Assembly (NCBI RefSeq): GCF_025698545.1 | Contig: NC_068575.1 | Span: 62,443,980 to 62,507,979 of the forward strand | Length of the DNA stretch: 64,000 nt | Reading direction: 5' to 3' | DNA from: Gossypium raimondii | Lineage: Eukaryota > Streptophyta > Magnoliopsida > Malvales > Malvaceae | In this document: in pieces, positions 37,096-49,571 of the stretch | How the letters are laid out: each line of letters opens with the position of its first letter | Position numbering within the stretch: position 1 is the first letter of the stretch | Translations under genes and position numbers: made by a program | The notes under the pieces: generated by a model | Database searches by the model: none | The model's input: only the letters and a program-made list of their open reading frames with translations | Told to the model about the DNA's origin: nothing

Positions 37096-37234
37096 TTGGA
37101 TTAAGATTGTTATAAACTAAAATCAAAAGCTAAAAGGATGTCTCAGAGAGAAAGAGAGAGAGCTCCTTCTGCCGCTGCAAAATATAGTATTTTGCAATGT
37201 GAGGCGGGCAGAAACAGAGGAAGAGAGGAGGGAA

Positions 37235-37303
37235 TTAGGGTTTAGCGGTTTCTTTTATAGTGTTGCCATGTGGTAATCTTTCAATTAAACCGTCAAACCC
37301 TAA
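37235..37303 (-). promoter_or_regulatory. RH7 core promoter: TATA box and two telo-boxes
   Basis: On the minus strand TATAAAAG lies at 37252-37259, about 160 bp before the ATG. AAACCCTAA telo-boxes occur at 37235-37243 (minus strand, between TATA and ATG) and 37295-37303 (plus strand). Telo-boxes are typical of plant ribosome-biogenesis and translation genes, which fits a nucleolar helicase. A GAGA-rich leader follows at 37147-37166. Confidence 0.6.
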
Positions 37304-39520
37304 TGTTGCTTTAAACTGGACGGCTTTGATTTGACTTTGAGTTGAGTACGTCTCCTTTTGAGTGGGATGCGAAACGATGTCGTTTGCATCTAGATATTTT
37401 AGTTTTGCTATGGTAAAAAGCCCTCTCTAATCCTTCTCAATTTCAAAACCGATCAAATTGATCCCTCTCAAACAATTCAAAGCAATTTAATCCTTGTCAA
37501 TTTTGAAAGTGAGAGGACAATTAGTCATGGTCATGGCTTTAATTTCTTCAGTAAATTGTACATGATTTTGATCAGCATAACAATAAATTCAGCTCTCGAT
37601 ATTTACATGTTTTATTAATTTAGTCTAGATTCTAAAAGTTCAACAAATTTAGTCTCACCATTTACACATTTACATAAATGTTAAAGCATTACCAATTTGA
37701 TAGAATATGTAACTTTTAGGGCTAAAATTATTATTACATCAATCCAAAATATGTACAATTAATAAAAATATTAAGGTCGTGATTAATTATATTACCTTTT
37801 ACTTTAAATATCTCTTCAAAAAGAATTAATCACTTATATCCACACTGAATCAATAATTTCAACCAAAAATATCCACAAGATTACAAAGGAAAACAATGTT
37901 ACTTTTCTATTAAAAATTAAACTCGACTTTTATACTTTTATCTTGAACTTTACGATGTTTAAATTTAAATTTCAATTAATTTTTAATATTATTTACATAT
38001 TTATAATATTAAAATTAAAATTGTAAAAATATAAACTGATGAAATACTTAAATCTAAGTATTAAAATATTTATCATTTTATCAAAAGAAAATGTATAGGT
38101 GAATGATTTTTTAAAGTATGAAAATAAATTCTAATGTTAATATATATCCAATTAATCATAACATAATATAAAAAACAAAAACCTGAACAATATACACATA
38201 TTAAAAGTAATAATCTACAGATTATAATTACGAATAATGAAGTATTAAGAATGATGACTATTTAAATGATGGGAGATCCAGAGGGGTAAAATTATTTTTA
38301 CTATTAAAATAACAGGTGTAGTTTGGGGTAAGATTTGTGAGGCATCCAATTTCATGATGGTTGTGGAAAGTCCTTTATTTATTAACTCCGTTTGATGATT
38401 GACTAAAAAATCCTTCATTTAAACGATTTAACTTCATCTATTTTCAGCGTCACATGTTTTAATACCTTGGACGATCCACTAGAGTTTTGAGACCGAATGC
38501 TACTTCAAACAAACAAAACAGTGAACTCCAAAGCCTTGTCTTTTGTAATAAACAATTATTGGTGGGTAAAAGAAAATTGTAATTACAAATAAAAGCAAAA
38601 GGGGATGCAATTCATTTGTTTTTTCATTGTTGTTTTTTATTACAAGAAAAGCAGTGCAGAAGTAAAGAGAAATTAGATTCCTTGTTGCGTTTTTTAATTC
38701 CACATTTCCCCCTCACAGGCCCACCATTAAAGATGTTCCAAAGGTTGTCATTCCAATTCATTTTTTATATTTACCAAACACTTCCCTTGCATATGAGAAT
38801 CATTGCAACGAGGAATAGACGGCTTAGAGATGGGAGAAAGGTCACGAGTGTGGTTGAGAGATGTAGTAGGTTTAGTGTTCATCTCTTTAGTGATATAAGA
38901 GATGTTACGTTTCTGGATCTCACTAGCGATTAAGTTTAATTGTAGTGGCATTGCGTGTCAAATCTCACATGCTCCTAACAGAAGTAATATTGGAAGTTCA
39001 CTTAGTACAGCCTGCAGAGGTAGCATAACAATTTGTATATATACATGTTTTAATTTTCTAATCTAATTGCCTTTAATGTTTTTTTTCCTCCTTATAATTC
39101 ACTTCACTATCACCATAAATAAAGTTTCACGGTGTTCCCAATTTTCATAAAATATTAATAAATTAAGATAAAAATTCCTCTAGTTTGATTAAATATTACA
39201 TTAACTTTGTTCTCACCTCTATTGGGAGTCACAAATTGTCGAATCAACTCAAACATCATTTATGAGCTAAGCTATATTACTACTGATTTCTAAATTCTAA
39301 ATCTTCAAAGCCAATCTCTTATTACTCAACACAACATAACATATTCAGTAACTTTCACCCTCAAACCATTATTATTATATACAAAAAGTTAACAATGTCA
39401 GGGGGAAGTCATGCCCCTATCCCATCCTTTAAAAATGAAAAAATAATAAATATAAATTTCTGTATATTCTCTGCATTTCTATTTTTTTTCACCCCGAGCT
39501 TCCAATTTCCATTAAAACCA
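37304..39520. other. AT-rich intergenic DNA
   Basis: No gene recognised. 37560-37760 has ttagtctagattct-like repeat words. 38500-38960 has a more mixed composition with open frames in both directions, but none resembles a known protein. Confidence 0.45.
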
Positions 39521-40924
39521 TCATTTCCACTTGTAACCAGGCTGCTCATGCTCCTTATTTCTCTTCAACACTCCATCAATGGCGACATCAAATGCATCTT
39601 TAATACTCTCCAAACCATTCTCAGGCTTTGCATAAATTATCTTGGGAATGAATTCAATCACTTTCTCCCTCATTTTCTTCACTTCTTCTCTACTGTAACG
39701 TTGAAGCACGCTTTGAATGCTCGTCCCATTTTTCACCTCGTCCCGGTGGATGAAAACCGAGTAACTTTTGGGATCATTCGGTAAAAACCACTGGTACTGG
39801 AGATAAGCCGTTCGGTGCCAGAAGAAAACGGGGATGGAACCGGCGACCATGCAGTCGAAAATTGACCTACGAGTGAAACTGTCGCCTCTGGGTTGCAAGC
39901 AAAAATCGGAATCCAAAAATGTTTCGAGGATCGCCGATGTGCCGTTGGAGCAACGGGTACCGGCGCAATCAACGACCCGGCATAAACCGGAAGCGTTCAT
40001 ACATTGGTTCAACAGCAAGCCTCGGAAATCGTTCTTCACGGCGCCGCGCGGCGCTCCGGCAAAGCAGAAGAGGGTGTCGCGTTGGCGGTTACGGACGAAG
40101 TACTGCCATTGGAAGATGTCGGAATCGGACCTGGGGTGGAATCCACTAGGATAAGGTACACCGACGTCAAAATAGTCCCAGGGGTTTCGTTCAATCAAGA
40201 GACGCGTGATGTTCCTCATCCCCGGCATGTAAATACATCGGGAACCCCAGTCTTCGTTTTTGGACCGCCGGAAATCCCATGTGATGCGTCCCATCGTCGT
40301 GAAATGATCCCATCCGTCGGAACGGTTCCAATACGGTTGATCTCGGACCCAGTCTAGTATCATCTCGCAGTACCTATCACGATCTTTTGTAGTATAATTG
40401 GACCACAAGTACTTCCCGACGGCGAGTCCAGCGTAAAACGGGATATAAAACGCCGTCGCGGAATCCGGTTCCATGGTGCGACACTTATGGTTCAAAATAC
40501 GGTTGTGGTAAATAACTTCCATGGCGAACTGGTCTGTCCAGTACCAAGCCGGGATCAACTCTTCCGGTACGACGCCGGATAATCCCGTCGCCTTCCTCCC
40601 TAACCCACCGTTGGACAATGCTTCGCAACGTGAATTCCATGGGTCCAGCTCGTGGCAATTATCCAACAACTCTTGGTTGAAAACAAGTGGCAAGTTGTAA
40701 ACGAAGATACGACCCGACGAGCACGGGTCGGATACTGGGTTCGGGAAATGGGTTCGGCGATTGTAGAAAGGGACGGCGCGAGCCATAATGAGAATGGTTA
40801 CCTGAAGTGAGACGATGAAAAGGAGCAGCCATAGAAATGAAAAAGGTTGAAGCTGGAGAGAGGAGGAGGAGCTGTTTGTTTTTGTAGTAGAGTATATAGC
40901 GTCGCTGCTGGAGTTCGGAGGCAT
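39521..40924 (-). CDS. XLT2: Xyloglucan galactosyltransferase XLT2-like (GT47)
   Basis: A single exon of 467 codons. A type II membrane protein: a short serine-rich cytosolic tail, a membrane anchor at about residues 27-47 (FSFLWLLLFIVSLQVTILIM), then a lumenal exostosin/GT47 domain. Conserved stretches include SGRIFVYNLP, WYWTDQFAMEVIYHNRILNH, FYIPFYAGLAVGKYLWSNY, GWDHFTTMGRITWDFRR, LFCFAGAPRG, and DFCLQPRGDSFTRRSIFDCM with AGSIPVFFW. By memory it follows Arabidopsis XLT2 more closely than MUR3. XLT2 adds galactose to the second xylose of the XXXG unit of xyloglucan in the Golgi. No breaks and a full-length C terminus (PGYKWK). MUR3-clade membership is the main alternative. Confidence 0.93.
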   Translation of the reverse strand: MPPNSSSDAIYSTTKTNSSSSSLQLQPFSFLWLLLFIVSLQVTILIMARAVPFYNRRTHFPNPVSDPCSSGRIFVYNLPLVFNQELLDNCHELDPWNSRCEALSNGGLGRKATGLSGVVPEELIPAWYWTDQFAMEVIYHNRILNHKCRTMEPDSATAFYIPFYAGLAVGKYLWSNYTTKDRDRYCEMILDWVRDQPYWNRSDGWDHFTTMGRITWDFRRSKNEDWGSRCIYMPGMRNITRLLIERNPWDYFDVGVPYPSGFHPRSDSDIFQWQYFVRNRQRDTLFCFAGAPRGAVKNDFRGLLLNQCMNASGLCRVVDCAGTRCSNGTSAILETFLDSDFCLQPRGDSFTRRSIFDCMVAGSIPVFFWHRTAYLQYQWFLPNDPKSYSVFIHRDEVKNGTSIQSVLQRYSREEVKKMREKVIEFIPKIIYAKPENGLESIKDAFDVAIDGVLKRNKEHEQPGYKWK

Positions 40925-42560
40925 TAAGATCTCTTTTGAGGGCGACGTTTTGTGGAAGTTCCCGGCCGGAAAATATGGTGAGAGGAGATGAGTGAAAATT
41001 GCAGTTTGGTCCTTGAGCCTTGAGATGGAAGGAAGGAAGGAAGTAGGAACCTTAATTTGTATAATGTAGACGGGTATTCCGACTTTGAAGAGAAATCAAC
41101 TATGGCAACCGAGGAGAGGGGGGAAGGGAATAAACACGTGGCTTGTGGTTATTGGCTTTTAGGCTACCGACAAAGTGTGGATATCGAACCTTCAGTAAAC
41201 TCACACATGGGTATTGCCTGTAGATTACTGGAAAGCGTTCCGCTTGGGACATATTTCAGTTTAGGTTAAGGGAGCAAAAATAATTTTATTTTTCTGCCGT
41301 GTCAAGAAATATTAAAAAATGATCCAAAATTTAAATTGTTTACCAAATTATCGGTTAAGTTCAGTCTAATCGTGGCAATAAATCTCAGCTTAAATCTCGT
41401 TTAAAATATGTATCAAATTATGATTATATCTGTATTTATTAATAAGTATATTATTTTAACGAATTATATATAAAAACTTTCTTTAAATTAAATATTCATG
41501 TATTTATAATTTGATTAAGATGAAAAACACCATATATATTATTACTGATATACTGCAAGAATGGGATGAAAATAAATAACGCGATCACTGCCCTAATTTA
41601 GCTCCATTGCTATTTATATTTCTTCAAATGTTTTTAGGTTTTGGGTGGAGGATTTACCAGCGGCGGCAGAGGTATTTTTGGCTAGAGACCTTTCGGGTCT
41701 GATTTCTCAGATCTAAGGGACTGGAAGCTGCGTTTTTTGGATCTCTGGTTTTATTTTAGAGCAAAATTTCTTCTTTCTCCGCTGGTGCTTTTGTGTTTGG
41801 GTATGCTTTATGTCTTTTCATTTACCCACAAGCCGCCGAGAGTTACTGCTTAGTTTTACGCTTTCTTTTGTGTGTTACAGCTAGGGCGGATAATGACTTT
41901 CCTGTTTTGCCCTCCCTTTGTACTTGTTTTTTTCATTATTGAAATAAAACTCTCGGTATTACTATAAAAAATTATTTATTTTTATTATTAAAACTTAACA
42001 TCGAAAAATAAATATAATCCATTTTTAATAATAATAATAACTCTCGCCATACTTTCACCCATTCAAATTTCCGGTCAAAATTGTCACTATCCTTCTCTCG
42101 AGTAATGACCACGACGATGGTAAACATAAAAAATCAAAGATTCAAAAGTCCAAATCATGACGCAAAGTTAGCCAGGTGGAGATCGGATTGTGGGCCCAAG
42201 AATAAACCTTTAACACCTGTTAGTTCTAAAGTAAAGCCACGTAAGTGGGCCTCTAGAATAATCCAATTACAGTTCCGATTAAGCTGGCACTAGGATAGCT
42301 GTTGGGATAATACGTAATGTATTCCTCTCTCTCAGCTTTACTAAAGGACGGGAACGGCGACAAATTTGGTTTCGTAAATTTTGGGGCTCTGACAGTGAAA
42401 GAGAGAGATTAGTGACTGCGTGCCTTAAATTTGTGACAATATTTTATCACTGATTTGACACTTGGATGATTATAACTGGTGAACTGGCCGTCTCCCACAA
42501 CCTCATAAATGTTCTGCACATGGTTTTGCTTCTTATATTATATAGGTAATAATTAACAAA
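40925..42560. other. Intergenic DNA, with a possible LINE tail
   Basis: 40925-41280 is the XLT2 upstream region with aaggaaggaaggaag and CACGTG near 41135. 41640-41990 is less AT-rich and ends ttgtacttg...cattattgaaataaaact, which resembles the 3' end of a plant LINE, but no reading frame supports that. The rest is unremarkable. Confidence 0.35.
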
Positions 42561-42578
42561 ATTATTCAATCAATTCTT

Positions 42579-45500
42579 TTTTTTTAATTAAAAACCGTGA
42601 TTTCCATTAAAATAAAATAAAACCAAACCCAATTGGAACAGTTAGTCAGCAAAAATAGAAAAACAACAGTAGAAATGAAAAGTAAAGTGGAAAGGAGGTA
42701 AACCCAAAGACACCAGACCACCATGTAGATCTCTCTGGTGACAAAACCTGACCGTCAATGATTCCAACAATCCGGTCCCTAACCCAAGCCTTCAATCAGT
42801 TACAGCACGTTGCTTGTCTCCTCCGCAGCCACCAGCTCTCTCGCCACCGCCGGAATGTCTTCTATCCAAAAGGTATTCTCTGATTTACTGTGACTCTCCC
42901 TAGCAATGATATGTGCCACTTAATTTGCCTCCCTTCTGACATGCTTAAAGCTAATCTGCTGAAAATAATTTTTGAATGCTTTGATGTCTGCTATAACCGA
43001 ATCCAGATCTGCTCTACCATCTTCTCCCTGAATAATTTTCTCGATTACTACCCGCGCATCCCCTTCAACCTCTACATTTGCGAAACTCGTTTCTTTAGCA
43101 AAGAGGAGACCTTGATAGCAAGCTACAGCTTCAGCCAAACCCACATCCAATATGTTGGAATGAAGGGTAATTCCACTACCCATTACTTCCCCTTTCTCGT
43201 TTCTAATAACAAACCCCTAACAGGACTTATTCAATTGAGCTTTGTAGGCTGCATCGAAGTTCAATTTTACCCATGAATTTTGTGGGGGTTTCCATCGGTC
43301 AATATCCACCTCTCTAACAGCAGGTAATTTCTCCTTCAATACATCGATCTCAGCAAGTAAACTCAAAATTTTTGCTATAGTCTCATGTCTTTTTACAACT
43401 TTGCCTTCCATAGTTTGTCTATTACGAGCCCACCAAATAGCCCAAACCGCAATGATGACCTTTTCCCAGACCCTCTCCGCTCTGTCCTGTACCAAATAAC
43501 AAAACCATTCCCAAAAATTCACCAAATTCAGATTATTTGGCCAGGTAATACCTATTGCTTCCTAGATGCTTTTGACTTGATTACAATCTGCTACCACATG
43601 CAATAATGTTTCTGATTCAGCATTACATCGAACACAGGTTGCATTATTTCGAATCCTCCTATTATAAAGTGTCTGACCTGTTGGGAGGAAACCTCGAAGC
43701 GCTCTCCACATCATTATCTTAATCTTTGAAGGTAAAGATAGAGTCCACAATCTTTTATACATTGAGTGCATGTTATCTGTAATTTCTAAATTTACATGTC
43801 GAGACATAAGCTCTTTATACCCACTCCTAACAGAATATTGACCTGTTTTTTCCCCACGTCACACCAGACAGTCTTCGCGTACAACTTTGGATAAAGGAAC
43901 ACATTTGATTGCTCTCGCGTCTTCAGCTGAAAAAATACTGGTAATCATCTCTTCTTTCCAGACCCGTCTTTCCTGGTCAATTATCTGATCCACTGTTAGG
44001 ACTAGATTATTAATAGGATAAGAATTCACCTTGCTGCCAAACTTTTGCGGTAGCCAACGATCGTGCCAAATTGATATCCTCTCCCCTGTACCTACCCTCC
44101 AACCTATCCGTTGCTCCAACAAACCCCTAGCCGCGTATATACTTTTCCAATTGTACGAAGGGCAAGTTCCAAGTCTAGCTTCCCAAAAACTTGAACGAGA
44201 ATAGTATCTTGCTTTAAGAATTCTAGCTAACAACGAATCCGACTTAGTAATTAACCGCCATCCTTGTTTAGCTAATAAAGCGATGTTAAACTTCCCCATA
44301 TCTCGAAAGTTTAGACCCCCATCCTCTTTAGCCTGACATAAATCAGACCAGCAGGACCAGTGCAAACCGTGCCTATTACCTCCTTTTCCCCACCAAAACT
44401 GATTCAAAATCTTTTCCATTTCAACACACAATGACTTTGGAAGAAGAAAACAAGACATTGAGAAAATCGGCATGGCCTGTAGTACAGCTTTAATGAAGAC
44501 TTCTTTGCCCCCTTGAGACAACATATGGCTCCCCCACCCAGTGATTCTTGCTCTCAGTCTATCACAAAGTATTTGAAAAGCCTCATTCTTCCTCCTCCTC
44601 ACCATTGTAGGCAAACCCAAATACTTTTCCATACTCGTGACAGACCAAACACCCAAATAATTCGTCAAAAGATCTCTATTGTCTTCAGGGCAGTTAGAAC
44701 TGAAAAAAATTATTGATTTATCCAAATTGATCTTCTGACCTGATGCTTTCTCATAGTCATCCAGAAAGCCTTTCATTATCCTGCAACCATCCTCATTTGC
44801 TTCTCCAAAAATAATGCTCTCATCTGCGAAAAACAAATGAGTTACCCCCGGACCTCCTCGACAAACACGCGCTCCTTGGATAAGACCATCCCTCTTAGCT
44901 AGTTTAAGTAGTGTTGAAAAACCCTCAGTACAAATAAGAAACAAGCAATGACTCAGTGGGTCCCCTTGTCTGAGGCCCCGTTCCGATTGAAAAGGCTCAC
45001 TCAACCTTCCGTTGATCGTAACAGCGTAATGGACCGAGGAAATGCAATGATAAATTAGCTCCACCCATTTTTCATCAAACCCCATACTCCTCATCATGCC
45101 TGTGACAAATCCCCACTCAACTCTGTCATATGCTTTGCTCATGTCGAGCTTTAAAGCAAAAAAGCCCTTCTTCCCTTTCCTCCTATTCTTAAAAGCGTGT
45201 AGGATTTCATAAACCGCAAGGAAATTATCCGTAATAAGCCGACCAGGGACAAACGCTCTTTTGAATCTATTAGCGATGACTTTCGCTATAATTTTATATA
45301 ACACCGTACACAAACTTATAGGCCGAAAGTCTGTCATACAATCTGGCGTTGGGGCTTTGGAGATTAACACAATCGTTGTAAAATTAACCTCGTTCAGCTG
45401 GAGTTCTCTATTAAGCACTTTAAGACAGAAGTTTGTAACATCCTCACCTACAATTTCCCAAAATCTCTGAAAAAACACCGCATGGAAGCCATCAATACCC

Positions 45501-46887
45501 GGAGCTTTATTTCCCCCATCTCCTTAACCACCCTCCTAACTTCATCATCGCGAAAGATGTCCAATAACATCATGTTCATCTCAACTGTTATCGTTTTTTG
45601 ACCCCTTCAAAAATTTTTCCAGCTCCTCTACATCTCTCACTAGCAAACAGCCCTTTAAAATAACTGGTTGCAATGCGCATAAGGCCTTCGTCCGTCTCCA
45701 TGATGTTCCCATTTTGATCCTTCAGCCCAGTAATCTTGTTTTTACGGCGTCTACTTGATGCGAGATTGTGGAAAAAACTAGTATTCCGATCCACATACCT
45801 TAACCAATTTGATCTAGCCCTTTGCTCCCAATAGAGCTCTTCCTTATCGATCTCAAGATTCATCTCTAGTTTAGTCCTAATCATGGCCCCGATAATGTCA
45901 TCTGAAGGGTCTTCCTCAGACAATTTATTTAATTGGTCTGACAGCTTCTTCATATTCGCGCCCCTTTCCCTCTTTAAATTACTTGCCCATCTTCATAACC
46001 CCTCACCCATCAGTGTTAATCTTTCAGGCACTGGCGCATTTTTGTTGGAAACCCACAAAGATCTAACTTGCTCATAACAAGAATCTTCTAACAGCCAAGC
46101 AGTTTCAAACCGAAATAAACACGTTGAGTTTGAAGAGGTACCATTACTTGTCGATAAATCTGTTTCCAGCAACAACGGACAATGATCAGAAATTGAATTG
46201 TCAATATGAAGGAGTCTATAAAATGGAAACATCTCAGTCCACGCCAGATTTGCCACTCCCCTATCAAGCCGCTCTCTTATATTATTTGCCTCAAAATTCC
46301 CCCTCTCCCACGTATACCATCGGCCACTGTACCCTATATCCACCAACTCATAATCGTCCAAAGTTGATCAAAAAGCCTCCATTTGCCTTGCTTCCCTCAA
46401 ACGACCTCTTTGTTTTTCAAAGCTAAATAAAATCTCATTAAAATCCCTATAACAACCGAAGGCAACTCATTGTTTGTGCTTAGTTGCTTTAACAGATCCC
46501 AAGAAAAATCCCTCCACCGACAATCCGGAATACCGTAAAACCCCGTAAGCCTCCACTTTGTCGCCCCATCACTATTCACAATGATTGCATCTATATGATT
46601 CTCCGAGAAACTTGAGATGGTAATATCCACCAAACTACACCAACTCAAAGACAGACCCCCTTGCGATCCTTGGGCCGAAATATCCATCCCATTCACGAAA
46701 CCAAATTTCCTTCTTATTCTGTCCATTCTCGATTTCTCTACTTTTGTCTCCATAAAAAAACAAACTTGGGGACGGTACTTTTTCAGCACATGCTGAATTC
46801 TCCGAACAGACCGTGGGTTCCCCAGCCCACGAACGTTCCAGCTCAATATTTTCATAATGCTCGGCTGACCTGCCCTGCAGGTTCAGC
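42579..46887 (-). mobile_element. L1-type LINE, 5'-truncated
   Basis: A non-LTR retrotransposon on the minus strand. The 3' end has an A-rich tail (reverse complement of tttttttttaattaaaaa at 42579). It is flanked by a perfect 18-bp target duplication, attattcaatcaattctt, at 42561-42578 and 46888-46905. The element starts only about 30 bp before the endonuclease ATG (46855), so the Gag-like ORF1 normally upstream is missing, as expected for incomplete target-primed reverse transcription. The intact duplication suggests moderate age, yet ORF2 has several breaks. Confidence 0.92.
42800..46855 (-). pseudogene. LINE ORF2: endonuclease, reverse transcriptase, RNase H (broken)
   Basis: Domains in order on the minus strand. 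The AP-endonuclease (46855-46000) has ILSWNVRGLGNPRS, FFMETKV and SDHCPLLLE. The reverse transcriptase (45478-44500) has FRPISLCTVLYKIIAKV, FALKLDMSKAYDRVEW and RGLRQGDPLSHCLF. A zinc-binding RVT domain (about 43800-43560) has CVRCNAESETLLHVVADC. An RNase H-like domain (43330-42900) has WVKLNFDAA and a GDARVVIEKI-type end. Visible lesions: a lost G turns the expected GDFNEIL near 46445 out of frame, TGA replaces a Trp codon near 43862, and further frame changes occur near 45990, 45590-45480 and 43560. The catalytic FADD box reads FADE (HLFFADESIIFG near 44825). Not able to move itself. Confidence 0.9.
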
Positions 46888-46905
46888 CATTATTCAATCA
46901 ATTCT

Positions 46906-48417
46906 TAAAACATCCATAAAAGTACAAATGATATTTTAATATATAGAATTTATATATCTCTTATTTGATTCATAAGAGTTAATAGGCTTAAATTCATAAT
47001 TTAATCTTAATTTCTCTTGTACTTATCAAAATATTCATTTAATTTCTATATATCATATTAATAGGGTCAAAATTTTTGTTATTAATTTTATTTATAAACA
47101 TATTAGATAATTGAAGTTAATAATAAATTACAAATTTGTTTTTTGTTATTCTGCTTCTATTTTAAGTAAATATAAATAAAAAATTAAACTGATAGGTTAA
47201 GATTTGGATACTGTTAGTAATCTCGTGAAAGCTTGGTTTATTTTAAAATGCATTATGTGAAAAGAGAAATAAATAAATAATAATAATGTGATAGAAAAAA
47301 TAAAGAATACGGAAAACCAATTGTGTTGGTGAATAATATTCCATCTATTTTCAGTATGTGATTTTTTAATTAAATGTGATTTTGAAGGAAGCCTTATTTT
47401 GTGTTTTGAGTTTATATGTTAGGATTTGTGAAATAGTCTCATTTTTTGTCAAGTTCTTTTCTAGCTCTTCGTGGAGGGAACCTTTGATGATATTAGTTGA
47501 ATATGAGAATGTCAGTTTTATGTAGTGGATTATGAATCAGCTTGAAAGATGAAAAATACTTACTCATCCATGTTGCTAAATAATGAATCATTGAGTATTT
47601 AAAGCTTTTTCTTTTCTATTTCTTGGTCATAAGATAATAATAATATATAATGAAGTTAATAATTTTGAGCCATTCAGCAATTCACAAGTGTAAGGCTCAC
47701 ATTTACTGGATTGCTTGCTCATACCATAGGCATTTAAATTTCTTCATTTATTTTTTTTGGTTAAAGGAATCAATACTGCAGGGTCAAATTTTATTAAAAA
47801 AAAGTTGATGTATTGGGTACGTTTTTTTTTTATTAATCTTTTTCCCTTTTCAATATATACACACATTTTTCGCACTTTTGGAAAAAAGGACAAAAGAATA
47901 GAAAGAGTGAAGCTGTTTGGAAATATTTGGAGAGTGGTTACCCAAAATGTCATTGGCCATGTCTCTCGGCGGCCCAATTGAGCATGATGTTCAAGGACAA
48001 GAGATGGCAAGTTGTAAGAATAGAAAGTGACCAAAGCTCCGACCACCAAACTTATAATTCCGGCAGCTCATCCGAGGAAGATGAATGCAAATGGGAGGCT
48101 GAGAAGCGGTGGTGCAACAATTGATGTGGTCAAGTGGTAACCACAGTGCAGCCATTATCCTATACGTTCAATTAAAACATGTTAATTAAACAATTCAAAC
48201 TTCATTTGGCCACGTAAGCTTGACAATAATATGATTAAAATAAATTAAAGGTCAAAGATAGAATACGCTGATTTTTTAGTTTTAAATTATAAGTCTTCAA
48301 TCTCGATAAAATCTTAATTATAAAAAAGAGTAATATATTCCATAAAACCAAGAGCTCATGCATGTTCGTCGGTGCCTTAATTATGAACAATATGATATAA
48401 AAAAGGATTTGTATGAA
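46906..48417. other. AT-rich spacer with one unrecognised exon-like patch
   Basis: Mostly AT-rich. 47930-48123 (+) has coding-like composition and reads MMFKDKRWQVVRIESD then an acidic serine-rich stretch to WCNN and a stop at 48122-48124. I do not recognise it. It could be the last exon of a decayed gene or chance. No splice context supports a full gene. Confidence 0.3.
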
Positions 48418-48850
48418 CTTAAAACTTACAAAATGGTAATTGAATTATTTAAGCCAATAAATTATTTAAAAGTTTTTATTTAATTCATTGAGCTGTTAAG
48501 TTTTTCTTTTTTAAATAGTGTGATTAGCGAGTTCCAAGCAATGATTCGATGATCGATACGGTGGATCAGTACTGATTTGGTGTGGATTTTGATTCGTAAA
48601 TTTGTGATTTTTAAAGTTATTTTATGAAAAAAAATTGAATTGTAGAAGAGAAAAGGAAATAGAGCTTTCATTTGGTGCAGGTGGTACGAACAGAAAAGGC
48701 CATACAACAGCGACTTTAATAGTTCAATAGTTCAATGATTTAAATGAAAACTTTCGAATAATTCAATGACTGTTTTATAACTGTTTAAAGTTGAAAGATT
48801 AAAACATAAATTTATTAGTAGTGTAATAACTTTGGGTATAATGTACCTTT
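48418..48850. mobile_element. MITE-like repeat with inverted arms
   Basis: The left arm (about 48435-48500: gaattattt...aaaagttttt.atttaattcattgagct) is the inverted complement of the right arm (about 48715-48775: agttcaatgatttaaatgaaaactttcgaataattcaatgac). The centre is unrelated to known genes. The left end looks truncated relative to the right. Non-coding. Confidence 0.6.
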
Positions 48851-49571
48851 TTCTATATATTAATATACATTAGGAAGAAATTTTAAATTTTATTTGATGT
48901 GATAACATTAAAGTTATCGATGGTATATGATTGAATATTAACTCCACAGAGAATAAGAAATATGAAGTGTTGTTGGTGTCTATGATATACGAAGGCAAAA
49001 GGTGGTGAAAGAGAGAAAAAGGGAGAGCCAGGAAAAAACACAGAAAGAAAGTCGAAGATTTTTCTTGATGATAAATTATAAGACTTGGATGGAAATTAAA
49101 GAGAATAGTGAATACATTTCATTATTTAGAAAAATAATCATTTATTTATTCAATATTTATATCTAAAAATAAATGTTAGACAAATGAATTAAATTAAGTT
49201 GTGAAAGTAGATATTAAATATGACATATTATCATAATATATACAATCAGTGTATTAAATATTGGATAGACAAAATTCCAATTGCTATCTGGTTGGTGGGA
49301 TCTTAATTAAGACATTGTTTAAATGAAGCGTAAAGTGGTCAAAATAAATAATAATATTTTGAATATCAAAATATAAATTTATCATTATACTAATTTGTAT
49401 TTATATAAATTTTAAAGAAATTAATTGGATAATTTTATCACGTCGGGGGCAAGACGATTGTGAGTGGCAGAGTAATTTACTCGTACTTTTAATACCTCAA
49501 ATTTATCATCCATGGTTAATATGATAATTTTGAATTTATGTTGTATATATATATTTTATCATATTATTATA

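Noticed and set aside
36676-37120. Long open frames antisense to RH7 exon 1
   Set aside because: Shadows of the lysine/glutamate-rich exon read backwards as Phe/Leu/Ser runs.
38616-38933. 105-codon plus-strand frame
   Set aside because: No recognisable domain, no splice or promoter context, biased composition.
39834-40357. Plus-strand open frames over the XLT2 region
   Set aside because: Antisense shadows of a strong GT47 coding sequence.
42890-43276. Plus-strand 128-codon frame
   Set aside because: Antisense of the LINE RNase H-like domain.
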